From JBHENC01 sp051000345 (GTDB lineage Bacteria > Acidobacteriota > Blastocatellia > Pyrinomonadales > Pyrinomonadaceae): DNA of 64,000 nt. This document shows positions 8,138-15,513 of this stretch, piece by piece. The stretch covers positions 37,034 through 101,033 of the forward strand of contig JBPCOJ010000038.1 of assembly GCA_051000345.1 (NCBI GenBank). The letters are read 5' to 3'. The notes under the pieces were generated by a model. The model made no database searches and was not told the origin of the DNA. It was given only the letters and a program-made list of their open reading frames with translations. The translations under genes and the position numbers were made by a program. The stretch's first letter is position 1. Each line of letters opens with the position of its first letter.

Positions 8138-8778
8138 GCGGCGGCTCCGCCACTGTTGCCTGTGCTTAGAGTCTTCGACAAACGCTCGCGTATCTTGCCG
8201 CTGATTAAATCTATGCCGACGAGGTTGCTGCCGCCTTCCGGGATAATCACGTCCGCGTAACGCTTCGACGGCTCGACGAACTGCATGTGCATCGGGCGCA
8301 CAGTCGAAAGATATTGCTCGATGACGGAATCGGCGGTGCGCCCGCGCTCGGCGATGTCGCGGCGCAGGCGGCGTATGAAACGCAGATCATCCGGCGTATC
8401 GACAAAAACTTTGATGTCCATTTCTTCGAGCAGGCGCGCGTCCGCGAAAATCAAAATGCCTTCGATAATAATGATCGGCGTCGGCTCGACCCGCAGAGTC
8501 TCCGGCAAGCGCATGTGATGCTTGAAATCGTAAACCGGAAGCTCGACCTGCTGACCATTCTTGAGTGCTTTGAGATGTTCGACAAGGAGATCGTTGTCCA
8601 CTGCATCGGGATGATCGAAATTCACCGCGCGGCGAAAATCGAGCGGCAGATCATTGAGGTTGCGATAATAAGAGTCCTGTTGCAGATAAACGACATCGCC
8701 CGCCTTCACGGATTTGAGCAGACGATTCGCCACAGATGTTTTCCCGGAACCCGTGCCGCCGCAAATGCCTATTACCAT
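8134..8778 (-). CDS. udk: Uridine kinase
   Basis: Uridine kinase phosphorylates uridine and cytidine to their monophosphates. The 214-residue protein starts with the P-loop 'GICGGTGSGKTS' (4-15) and keeps 'QDSYYRNL', 'NFDHPDA' and 'DTPDDLRFIRRLRRDI', as expected for bacterial Udk. It overlaps cdd by 4 nt. Upstream there is 187 nt to the next gene, including a single heptamer-repeat arm at 8783-8803 immediately before the ATG; no Shine-Dalgarno sequence is evident. Confidence 0.96.
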   Translation of the reverse strand: MVIGICGGTGSGKTSVANRLLKSVKAGDVVYLQQDSYYRNLNDLPLDFRRAVNFDHPDAVDNDLLVEHLKALKNGQQVELPVYDFKHHMRLPETLRVEPTPIIIIEGILIFADARLLEEMDIKVFVDTPDDLRFIRRLRRDIAERGRTADSVIEQYLSTVRPMHMQFVEPSKRYADVIIPEGGSNLVGIDLISGKIRERLSKTLSTGNSGGAAA

Positions 8779-8782
8779 AAAT

Positions 8783-8803
8783 AGTAGTCAGTGATCAGTG
8801 GTT
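8783..8803. repeat. Heptamer-phased repeat, single arm upstream of udk
   Basis: Three in-phase 7-mers (agtagtc, agtgatc, agtggtt) directly before udk. The sequence is the inverted partner of the array at 9454-9488, on the far side of the small membrane-protein gene. The 160 nt between this arm and that gene hold nothing else recognised. Confidence 0.65.
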
Positions 8804-8965
8804 ACTTTTCGGTCAGGTAGCCATACGAAATTGTATGTCAGCAAATGCTGAATTTATTCGGCTCACACCACTAGCAACGACGCGCGATCTAAATACGCAA
8901 GATTGATAGAAGGCAAGCGAAATGAAGTCGCCTTTAGGAAATTATTGTGGACGGTATAGCCGAAA

Positions 8966-9412
8966 TCATGGTCGCCAACTTCTCTCAAACTGATTTACCA
9001 ATAAGATAAGCAAAGCTACTGATACTGCAACACACGGAATGATAACGCTCTCGCCGAACTGGGCTGCACCAAATATGCTGAAGCTAATCATGATAAGCAA
9101 CCAAGTTAAGAACACCACCGCAAAATAAAACTTTCTGCGGCGATTCCAAGAAAGTTCTGCTCGAACAATCTGAAGTGTTAAGCTGCCTAACTTTACACTT
9201 TCGGGATACTCTCCATTCAACCAATCCTTCAAGGGAATCCACTTTCTGTCAAATAACTTGAACACTCCAATAATCATAAGCGAAGGAGCGACAACGGAAA
9301 GCACTTTAGGCAAGCCTAGAGCTAACCAGCCAGCTATGAGTAACAGATAACAGGGAATGAAGCACAGGAGACAAACCACCATCAGCGTGTATTTGCCAAT
9401 AGTCACATTCAT
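8966..9412 (-). CDS. Hypothetical membrane protein
   Basis: Not recognised. The start was placed at ATG 9412 because GGGAGG lies 6-7 nt upstream; this gives 148 residues. Two hydrophobic pairs are seen: 'YTLMVVCLLCFIPCYLLLIAGWL' split over residues 7-29 with a following segment near 36-50, and two more C-terminal segments ('FAVVFLTWLLIMISF', 'VIIPCVAVSVALLILLV'). The central loop is charged. Its base composition is visibly more A/T-rich than that of pnp and udk on either side, and it lies between two inverted heptamer repeats, so it may be an inserted gene in the salvage cluster. Confidence 0.7.
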   Translation of the reverse strand: MNVTIGKYTLMVVCLLCFIPCYLLLIAGWLALGLPKVLSVVAPSLMIIGVFKLFDRKWIPLKDWLNGEYPESVKLGSLTLQIVRAELSWNRRRKFYFAVVFLTWLLIMISFSIFGAAQFGESVIIPCVAVSVALLILLVNQFERSWRP

Positions 9413-9453
9413 CTTTATACCTCCCACAAGTGTAAGCATCTAACAAATTCTTA

Positions 9454-9488
9454 ACTGACCACCGATCACTGACCACCAATCGCTAATT
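9454..9488. repeat. Heptamer-phased repeat overlapping the 3' end of pnp
   Basis: Five in-phase 7-mers (actgacc, accgatc, actgacc, accaatc, gctaatt). The pnp stop codon (9466-9468) and the codons for its last residues (Ile-Gly-Gly-Gln) lie inside the array, so the repeat supplies the protein's C-terminus. Confidence 0.8.
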
Positions 9489-10326
9489 TCGGAATGACGC
9501 GCCGCAGTAGTTCGCTGAATGTCGCACGCACGCGCTCGCCCGTCTCGATTACTTCTTCGTGAACAATCGGCTGATCCAGCACGCCCGCCGCCATGTTCGT
9601 GATACACGAAATGCCCACCACCTTAATGCCCATATGCCGCGCGACGATTGCTTCCGGCACGGTGCTCATGCCGACGGCGTCCGCGCCGAGCGTGCGCAGC
9701 ATACGAATCTCTGCGGGCGTTTCATAACTCGGCCCCGACAGCGCGCCGTAAGTGCCGCGCCGTAATTCCATGCCCATTTCGCGCGCTTCTTCAATGACCA
9801 TTTCCTGACCATCGCGCGCATAGACTTCCGACATATCGGGAAAGCGCACGCCGAAGCGTTCATCATTCGCTCCGCGCAAAGGACTCGCGCCCATCAAATT
9901 CAAATGGTCGCTAATCAGCATCAGCGCGCCTTGATTGAAAGCGACGTTGATGCCGCCCGCCGCGTTCGTCAACACAATGGCTTTCACGCCGAGCGCGCCG
10001 AACGCGCGAATCGGAAACGTGACTTCATCAAGCGAATAGCCTTCATAATAATGAAAGCGTCCCTGCATCGCCGCCACCACAACGCCGCCGCACTTACCAA
10101 TCACAAGTTGTCCGGCGTGGCCTTCGACTGTCGAGCGCGCAAAGCCCGGTATCTCTTCATAAGGTACAACAACCGCGTCTTCCAGATCGTCCGCGAACGC
10201 GCCGAGACCGCTGCCGAGCACCAACGCCACGCGCGGCGCTTCCTCGTTATTCAAACGCGCGCGAATCAATCGCGCGGCATGTTCGGCGCGCTCATAAAGC
10301 GTTGCAATGCTCAATTCTTCAGACAT
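9466..10326 (-). CDS. Purine nucleoside phosphorylase (trimeric type)
   Basis: Cleaves purine (deoxy)nucleosides with phosphate to free base and (deoxy)ribose-1-phosphate. From ATG 10326 ('MSEELS') the protein has 286 residues; the reading frame is open further upstream, but that stretch is repeat DNA. Family motifs in order: 'LVLGSGLGAFAD' (phosphate loop), 'GRFHYYEGYS', 'LTNAAGG', 'SDHLNLMG', 'SGPSYETPAEIRML' and 'VGISCITNMAAG' with the base-binding Asn. This is the PunA/human-PNP class, normally specific for guanine and hypoxanthine nucleosides. Its C-terminus is encoded by a heptamer repeat. It sits downstream of the nucleoside ABC transporter. Confidence 0.94.
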   Translation of the reverse strand: MSEELSIATLYERAEHAARLIRARLNNEEAPRVALVLGSGLGAFADDLEDAVVVPYEEIPGFARSTVEGHAGQLVIGKCGGVVVAAMQGRFHYYEGYSLDEVTFPIRAFGALGVKAIVLTNAAGGINVAFNQGALMLISDHLNLMGASPLRGANDERFGVRFPDMSEVYARDGQEMVIEEAREMGMELRRGTYGALSGPSYETPAEIRMLRTLGADAVGMSTVPEAIVARHMGIKVVGISCITNMAAGVLDQPIVHEEVIETGERVRATFSELLRRVIPKLAIGGQ

Positions 10327-10352
10327 GAATATCCCAAATGATGATAGAGCAG

Positions 10353-10424
10353 ATGTCAGATGCTGGAGGCTAGATGTCAGTGATAGGTTTCTCACCAACA
10401 TCTAATATCTGACATCCAGCATCT
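10353..10424. repeat. Heptamer-phased inverted repeat between permease gene and pnp
   Basis: Left half: atgtcag, atgctgg, aggctag, atgtcag. Right half, inverted: aacatct, aatatct, gacatcc, agcatct. Both halves keep a strict 7-base phase. It fills almost the whole gap between the permease gene (stop 10429) and the pnp start (10326). Confidence 0.85.
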
Positions 10425-10428
10425 TCCT

Positions 10429-11331
10429 TCATCGTTCTTTCTGATACGGCAATCCAAGCGCACGCGGCGCGCGGGCAAGGCCGATGAATCCCGCGAGCAC
10501 AACCATCGTCAAGACATACGGTATGATTTGAATAAACTGCACAGGAATTGTTGTATTTATGCCGAAGAACGGAATTGAGAATACGACGCCTTGCAATTGA
10601 ATTGCGACTGCCGAGGCAAAGCCGAACAGCAAGCACGCGAGCATCGTCTGCACGGGTCGCCACTTGCCGAAGATCAAGGCCGCAAGCGCGATAAAGCCGC
10701 GTCCCGCCGTCATGTTGCGCGTGAACAAAGATGATTGCCCGATAGACAAATACGCTCCGCCGATGGCCGCCAGCGCGCCGGAAATCAGCACCGCCGTGTA
10801 ACGTATGCGCGCGACATTGATGCCCGCCGTGTCCGCCGCTTCCGGGTTTTCGCCGACGGCACGCAGACGCAATCCGAACGGCGTGCGAAACAAAACATAC
10901 CAAGTAATCGGCACAAGCGCGAACGCTAAAACAATCGGCGCATTCGGCAGCAATTGCCCGCGCGGAAGCTGCGGCGTCGCGCCCGTCGAATCAAACAGCG
11001 CGCCGCTCATCAAAGCTGGCACGCCAAGGAAAAGAATATTGATCGCCGTTCCCGTCACGACTTGATCGGCCTTGAAACGAATGCACGCCACCGCATGAAT
11101 CCCCGCGACAAACATGCCCGCGCAAATGCCCGCCGAAAGTCCGATCCAAGGATTGCCCGCGTAATGCGTCACGGCTGCGGCAGTAAACGCACCCGCCAGC
11201 ATCAAACCTTCGAGCGCGATATTGATAATGCCCGCACGCTCCGAATACAGCCCGCCGAGCGCCGCCAGCAAAAGCGGCGTTGCTAAACGAATCGTCGAGA
11301 AGATAATCGACAGACTAAAGATTTCGTTCAT
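10429..11331 (-). CDS. Nucleoside ABC transporter permease (NupQ/YufQ-like)
   Basis: One of two inner-membrane subunits of a BMP-type nucleoside importer. The 300-residue protein is highly hydrophobic with about eight to nine membrane segments and belongs to the branched-chain/ribose permease superfamily; 'GLYSERAGIINIALEGLML' (25-44) and 'FGLRLRAVGENPEAADTAG' (coupling loop with the EAA-like region) are characteristic of this subgroup. It is the shorter of the two permeases here, as in other nup/yuf operons. It follows the first permease gene, with heptamer repeats on both sides. Confidence 0.88.
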   Translation of the reverse strand: MNEIFSLSIIFSTIRLATPLLLAALGGLYSERAGIINIALEGLMLAGAFTAAAVTHYAGNPWIGLSAGICAGMFVAGIHAVACIRFKADQVVTGTAINILFLGVPALMSGALFDSTGATPQLPRGQLLPNAPIVLAFALVPITWYVLFRTPFGLRLRAVGENPEAADTAGINVARIRYTAVLISGALAAIGGAYLSIGQSSLFTRNMTAGRGFIALAALIFGKWRPVQTMLACLLFGFASAVAIQLQGVVFSIPFFGINTTIPVQFIQIIPYVLTMVVLAGFIGLARAPRALGLPYQKER

Positions 11332-11344
11332 AACCGGACACCGG

Positions 11345-11418
11345 ATGTCAGATACTAGATGTCAGATGTTAGTAGAGGGTGGATACTAACATCCAGCATC
11401 TAACATCCGACATCTATA
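11345..11418. repeat. Heptamer-phased inverted repeat between the two permease genes
   Basis: Left half: atgtcag, atactag, atgtcag, atgttag. Right half, inverted: tactaac, atccagc, atctaac, atccgac, atctata. The stop codon of the upstream permease gene (11414-11416) lies within the right half. This is the most regular member of the family in the window. Confidence 0.88.
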
Positions 11419-12511
11419 CTTTTGATCGTTTCAGCAAACCGAATCTGCCGAAAGACCCTCGAAACAAAGCTTCGGCGGCAACGAAGAGAATTATCATCGC
11501 TTGCAACACAAGCACTAAATCTTTCGAGACGTGTTCTGTAAAAATGTCTACGAAAAGACCACCGCGCGTCAACGCACCGAACAGTAGCGCCGCGAGCACG
11601 ACGCCCGCCGGATGATTGCGCCCTAGAAGCGCGACGGCGATGCCTGTGAAACCGTAGCCGCTCGAAAATCCGTCGTAGTAGCGATAGCGATAGCCGAGCA
11701 CTTCGTTGATCGCAACCATTCCGGCAAGCCCGCCCGACACGCTCATCGCCAGCACAATCTGCTTGCGCACGCTGATGCCGCCGTACTCCGCCGCCGCAGG
11801 GCTTGCGCCCGTCGCGCGAATCTCGTAGCCCCACTTTGTCTTCCACAAAAAAATGTAAACGAGCACGCACGCAAGTAGCGCCAGAATAAAGGCGACGTTC
11901 AAAGGAATGCGTTCGGGAAAGCCGTGTATAAAATGCCCCAAGCGTGGAATGTGCGCGTTGATGCCTTTCGGATCAAGCGCTTGATTACCGATAGGCACGG
12001 TTTGCAGAATCGCATCGCCCGGCGTTTTGTAGTGATACTGCGTAAAATAACTTGCGAGCGCCACCGCGATAAAGTTCATCATAATCGTGTTGATGACTTC
12101 ATGCGAACCGAACCGCGCCTTCAATACTCCCGGAATCGCCGCCCATACAGCGCCCGACGCAATCGCCGCCAGACACGCCAGCGGAATCAAAATCCAGCCG
12201 GACAAATTCGCAAACGTAATGCCGACCCACGCCGTCACAAACGCCGCGATATACAACTGCCCTTCCGCGCCAATATTCAAAAGCCCGCAACGAAACGCCA
12301 CCGCCACCGCCAGCCCCGTGAAGATAAGCGGCGTCGCATAAAAAAGCGTATACCCGATGCCGTCCGGCCAAGACAGAGCGCTGCCGATCAACAGCCTGTA
12401 TGTCTCAATCGGATCATCGCCGATCAGCAGCACAACGATTCCGCCGACGATAAAAGCCGCGACAACCGCGATCACGGGAAACATTATTTCTCGTAAAAGT
12501 TTCATAAACAT
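11414..12511 (-). CDS. Nucleoside ABC transporter permease (NupP/YufP-like)
   Basis: The longer permease subunit of the BMP-type nucleoside importer, 365 residues with about ten hydrophobic segments. 'GLAVAVAFRCGLLNIGAEGQ' (67-86) and 'KWGYEIRATGASPAAAEYGG' mark the branched-chain permease superfamily and its cytoplasmic coupling loop. ATG 12511 and ATG 12505 are both possible starts. It follows the ABC ATPase gene by about 90 nt that contains a degraded heptamer repeat, and its stop codon is inside the repeat at 11345-11418. Confidence 0.88.
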   Translation of the reverse strand: MFMKLLREIMFPVIAVVAAFIVGGIVVLLIGDDPIETYRLLIGSALSWPDGIGYTLFYATPLIFTGLAVAVAFRCGLLNIGAEGQLYIAAFVTAWVGITFANLSGWILIPLACLAAIASGAVWAAIPGVLKARFGSHEVINTIMMNFIAVALASYFTQYHYKTPGDAILQTVPIGNQALDPKGINAHIPRLGHFIHGFPERIPLNVAFILALLACVLVYIFLWKTKWGYEIRATGASPAAAEYGGISVRKQIVLAMSVSGGLAGMVAINEVLGYRYRYYDGFSSGYGFTGIAVALLGRNHPAGVVLAALLFGALTRGGLFVDIFTEHVSKDLVLVLQAMIILFVAAEALFRGSFGRFGLLKRSKV

Positions 12512-12600
12512 TTGAGGGAGTCAGAGAACAAAAGACAGCAGCTAAGGTTAAGAACGGCAACAACGCTACTAAAGAATAATTACCCCATTTGCCTGTGCTC

Positions 12601-14148
12601 CTATTCTGACTTCTGACTCCTAACTTCTGTCTCCTGCTCTGCGCCTCCCGTCATCAGCAATCCAATTTCGCTGACGCTCGTTTGCTTCGGATCGACTTCA
12701 CCGGCGATGCGGCCTTCGCGCATAATCAACAAGCGATCCGCGAGCGCCGTCACTTCCTCCAACTCTGCGGAGACGAGCAAGACGGCGCATCCGGCATCGC
12801 GCAGGGCGACGAGCTTGCGGTGGATAAATTCAATCGCGCCGATGTCAACGCCGCGCGTCGGCTGCGCGACGAGAAGAAGTTTCGGCTGCAAATCGAACTC
12901 GCGCCCGATGATTAATTTTTGTTGATTACCGCCCGACAAAGCGCGGGCAGACAAATCAGGGTTCGCCGGGCGCACATCGAAATCTTTGATAATCTGCTGC
13001 GTCCGCTCGCGTATCGCCGCGTTGTCCAGCATCACGCCTATCGGCGCAGAGACTGCCGGACGGCGATAATGCACGCCCAAGATAGAGTTTTCCGTCAACG
13101 CGAAATCGAGCAGCAGTCCGCGCCTCTGACGGTCTTCCGGGATGTGCGCGATGCCGAGTTCCTTACGCTTGCGCGCGGACATGCGTGTAATGTTTCGTTC
13201 TTCAAACTCGATGCTGCCCGCGATGAGCGCGGGATCAATCAATCCGGCCAGCGCTTCGATCAATTCCGTTTGCCCGTTGCCCTCGACGCCCGCGACGCCC
13301 ACGATTTCGCCCGCGCGAACTTCAAACGAAACATTATCGAGCGGGCGCGTTTTATTCCTTGCCGTCACAGACAACTCACGCACCGCGAGAATTTTTGCGC
13401 CCGTCTTTGCCTGCGGCTTTTCAATGCGCAGCAACACGTCGCGCCCGACCATCAAGCGCGCTAATTCGGCGGCGTTCGTATTCTTCGTCTGCACATTGCC
13501 GACCACGCGCCCGTCGCGCATCACCGTCACGTCATCGGAAATCGCCAGCACTTCGTCGAGCTTGTGTGTGATGATAATAATCGTCTTGCCGCCCTCGCGC
13601 ATTCGCCGCAAGATAACGAAAAACTCTTCGACTTCCTGCGGCGTCAACACAGCCGTCGGCTCGTCCAAAATCAAAAGACGCGCATCACGATAAAGCGCCT
13701 TCAACAATTCGACGCGCTGCTGTTGCCCGACAGACAAACTCTCAATCGTCGCGTATGGATCAATCGCCAACCCGAACTCGCCGGACAATTCACGTATGCG
13801 CGCCGCAGCCTGTTTGAGATCGAGCGAGGCAGCGCCGCCCGGCTCCGCACCGAGCACGATATTTTCCGCAACGGTCATCGTCTCGACCAGCATAAAATGC
13901 TGATGCACCATGCCGATGCCGAGATTGATAGCATCATGCGGCGTCGCAATCCGTCGCACACTTCCGTCCAGCAAAATCTCGCCCGCGTCCGCCGTGTAAA
14001 AGCCGTAAGCGATACGCATCGCCGTCGATTTACCCGCGCCGTTCTCGCCGACAATGGCATGAATCGTTCCGGGCGCAACCGTAATGCTCACCGCATCATT
14101 CGCCAGCACGTCGCCGAATCGCTTTGTAATGTTTCGTAGTTCAAGCAT
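12601..14148 (-). CDS. Nucleoside ABC transporter, two-domain ATP-binding protein (NupO/YufO-like)
   Basis: Energising subunit of the importer; 515 residues with two ABC domains in tandem, as in ribose- and BMP-type systems. Domain 1 (about 1-220) has Walker A 'GENGAGKST' (35-43), signature 'LSVGQQQRVE', Walker B 'LLILDEPTAVLTPQE'. Domain 2 (about 255-500) has a degenerate Walker A 'GVEGNGQTE' and signature 'LSGGNQQK', with 'AQPTRGVDIGA' in the Walker B/D-loop region; such asymmetry is normal for the family. The last ten codons ('TEVRSQKSE' and stop) are written by a heptamer repeat and are unlikely to matter for function. Confidence 0.93.
   Translation of the reverse strand: MLELRNITKRFGDVLANDAVSITVAPGTIHAIVGENGAGKSTAMRIAYGFYTADAGEILLDGSVRRIATPHDAINLGIGMVHQHFMLVETMTVAENIVLGAEPGGAASLDLKQAAARIRELSGEFGLAIDPYATIESLSVGQQQRVELLKALYRDARLLILDEPTAVLTPQEVEEFFVILRRMREGGKTIIIITHKLDEVLAISDDVTVMRDGRVVGNVQTKNTNAAELARLMVGRDVLLRIEKPQAKTGAKILAVRELSVTARNKTRPLDNVSFEVRAGEIVGVAGVEGNGQTELIEALAGLIDPALIAGSIEFEERNITRMSARKRKELGIAHIPEDRQRRGLLLDFALTENSILGVHYRRPAVSAPIGVMLDNAAIRERTQQIIKDFDVRPANPDLSARALSGGNQQKLIIGREFDLQPKLLLVAQPTRGVDIGAIEFIHRKLVALRDAGCAVLLVSAELEEVTALADRLLIMREGRIAGEVDPKQTSVSEIGLLMTGGAEQETEVRSQKSE
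12602..12636. repeat. Heptamer-phased repeat encoding the ATPase C-terminal tail
   Basis: Five 7-mers (tattctg, acttctg, actccta, acttctg, tctcctg) in one phase. They overlap the last ten codons and the stop of the ABC ATPase gene. A degraded inverted half can be seen at about 12517-12540, so the whole element may span the gap to the permease start; the A/T-rich bases between the halves show no other feature. Confidence 0.75.
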
Positions 14149-14160
14149 TGAAAATTGGGT

Positions 14161-14442
14161 TTATTTCTCTTCAATTTCCCCGTGCTCGCAAGGTAGACGA
14201 TGAATGTATAAGCCTAAGTTTGATTCATCAGTAAAAAGCGCGTTCCCAGCACTATTCGGCGCGACAGATGTTTTACAACTCCGATTATCATTAGCCTGCG
14301 CGATAAAAAGGTTGCCAAGAAATTCCAGCGCATCTCGGTCACCCTCAAACAAGACGAGATCATCCATCAGCCGACAGGTGACTTTCACATTGCGGTCTGC
14401 GTAACTTACGCAAACTTCATCAGGTGTCATCTGCTTCATCAT
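14161..14442 (-). CDS. Small protein of unknown function within the nucleoside transporter operon
   Basis: Not recognised with confidence. The 93-residue protein is acidic, has no signal peptide or membrane segment, and contains 'FEGDRDALEFLGNLFIAQAN' followed by 'NALFTDESNLGLYIHRLPCE'. The pattern of an 'EGD...L' strand-helix followed by a C-terminal strand recalls small immunity-type proteins, but this is a weak resemblance. It lies between the ABC ATPase (12 nt away) and the substrate-binding protein (30 nt away) on the same strand, so it is probably expressed with the importer. Four cysteines are present (about 11, 21, 56 and 86). Confidence 0.6.
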   Translation of the reverse strand: MMKQMTPDEVCVSYADRNVKVTCRLMDDLVLFEGDRDALEFLGNLFIAQANDNRSCKTSVAPNSAGNALFTDESNLGLYIHRLPCEHGEIEEK

Positions 14443-14472
14443 GGTTCACCAAAGAGTAGAGCCTAACGTATT

Positions 14473-15513
14473 TTACTTAGCCATCGCATCCGTCACTTGA
14501 ATTTGTCCGCCGATAATCTTCTGCTTTGCGGCTTCAACCTGTTGCAATACATCTTTTGAAATCAGCGGCTCGTTGAATTTATCCAAAGCGTAGCCGACGC
14601 CGTCGTTTTCTAATCCGTAGACGTGTATGCCGCCTTGGAATTTGTTGCCGACGCGATCACTGATGATTTGATAGACGGCGTTATCGACGCGCTTGACCAT
14701 GCTAGTCAGAACGTAGCCGGGCTTGACCCAATTCTGATTTGAATCGACGCCGATGACGAATTTTTTATATTGTTCGGCGGCATCGAACGCGCCGAGGCCG
14801 GAGTTACCGGCGGCTGTGAAAATCACGTCCGCGCCTTTGCCGATTTGCGCGACGGCGAGTTCCTTGCCCTGTCCCGGATTGTTCCACGCCGCATCCGTGA
14901 CGCCGACGTAATTATCAATCACGCGTATGTTCGGATTAACGGAACGCGCGCCTTCTTCATAGCCTTTCTCGAATTTATGTATGAGCGGAATATCCATGCC
15001 GCCGATGAAGCCGAGCGTGCCGGTCTGCGATTTTTTCGCGGCGATCATGCCGACGAGATACGAGCCTTGATGTTCCTTGAAGACAAGCGACGCGACGTTC
15101 GGTAGTTGGCTAACGCCGTCGATAATCGCAAAGTTGAGTTTCGGATAATCCTTTGCGACCTGTTCCATGATCGGAGTCTGCGCGAAGCCGACGCCGATGA
15201 TTAAGTCGTAACCTCTTTCGGCGAAGGCGCGCATCGCAGGCTCAATCGAAGTCGGATCACCCGGCTCCACGTCGCGCAGCACAATCGGAAAATCCTTCGC
15301 TGCGCGCTTGACGCCTTCCCACGCCGACGCATTGAAAGAACGATCATCTTTGCCGCCGATGTCAAACACAATCCCGACATGCACTTTGGATTTATCATCT
15401 GCCGCGCGTGCTTTCATACGGCACGATGAATTAAAAATCGCAACGCCGATGAGCGCAACGCACAGGGCGAAAACAAACGGCAGCTTTGAATTGTGCTTCA
15501 AACTGTATTTCAT
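14473..15513 (-). CDS. BMP-family nucleoside-binding protein
   Basis: Periplasmic substrate-binding subunit of the ABC importer, related to PnrA/BmpA proteins that bind purine and pyrimidine nucleosides. The 346-residue protein begins with a hydrophobic signal; 'IFNSSC' (26-31) may be a lipobox, although Asn at -3 is atypical. The mature part has 'VGIVFDIGGKDDRSFNASAW' (47-66), 'GVGFAQTPI', 'FIGGMDIPLIHKFEKGYEEG' and 'GNSGLGAFDAAEQ', the usual BMP ligand-site pattern. Its start overlaps the pyrimidine phosphorylase stop by 4 nt (ATGA), tying uptake to catabolism in one operon. Confidence 0.93.
   Translation of the reverse strand: MKYSLKHNSKLPFVFALCVALIGVAIFNSSCRMKARAADDKSKVHVGIVFDIGGKDDRSFNASAWEGVKRAAKDFPIVLRDVEPGDPTSIEPAMRAFAERGYDLIIGVGFAQTPIMEQVAKDYPKLNFAIIDGVSQLPNVASLVFKEHQGSYLVGMIAAKKSQTGTLGFIGGMDIPLIHKFEKGYEEGARSVNPNIRVIDNYVGVTDAAWNNPGQGKELAVAQIGKGADVIFTAAGNSGLGAFDAAEQYKKFVIGVDSNQNWVKPGYVLTSMVKRVDNAVYQIISDRVGNKFQGGIHVYGLENDGVGYALDKFNEPLISKDVLQQVEAAKQKIIGGQIQVTDAMAK

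Noticed and set aside
10353..11418. Possible CRISPR array
   Set aside because: The repeats are 7-mers in direct contact without unique spacers, and no cas genes are present.
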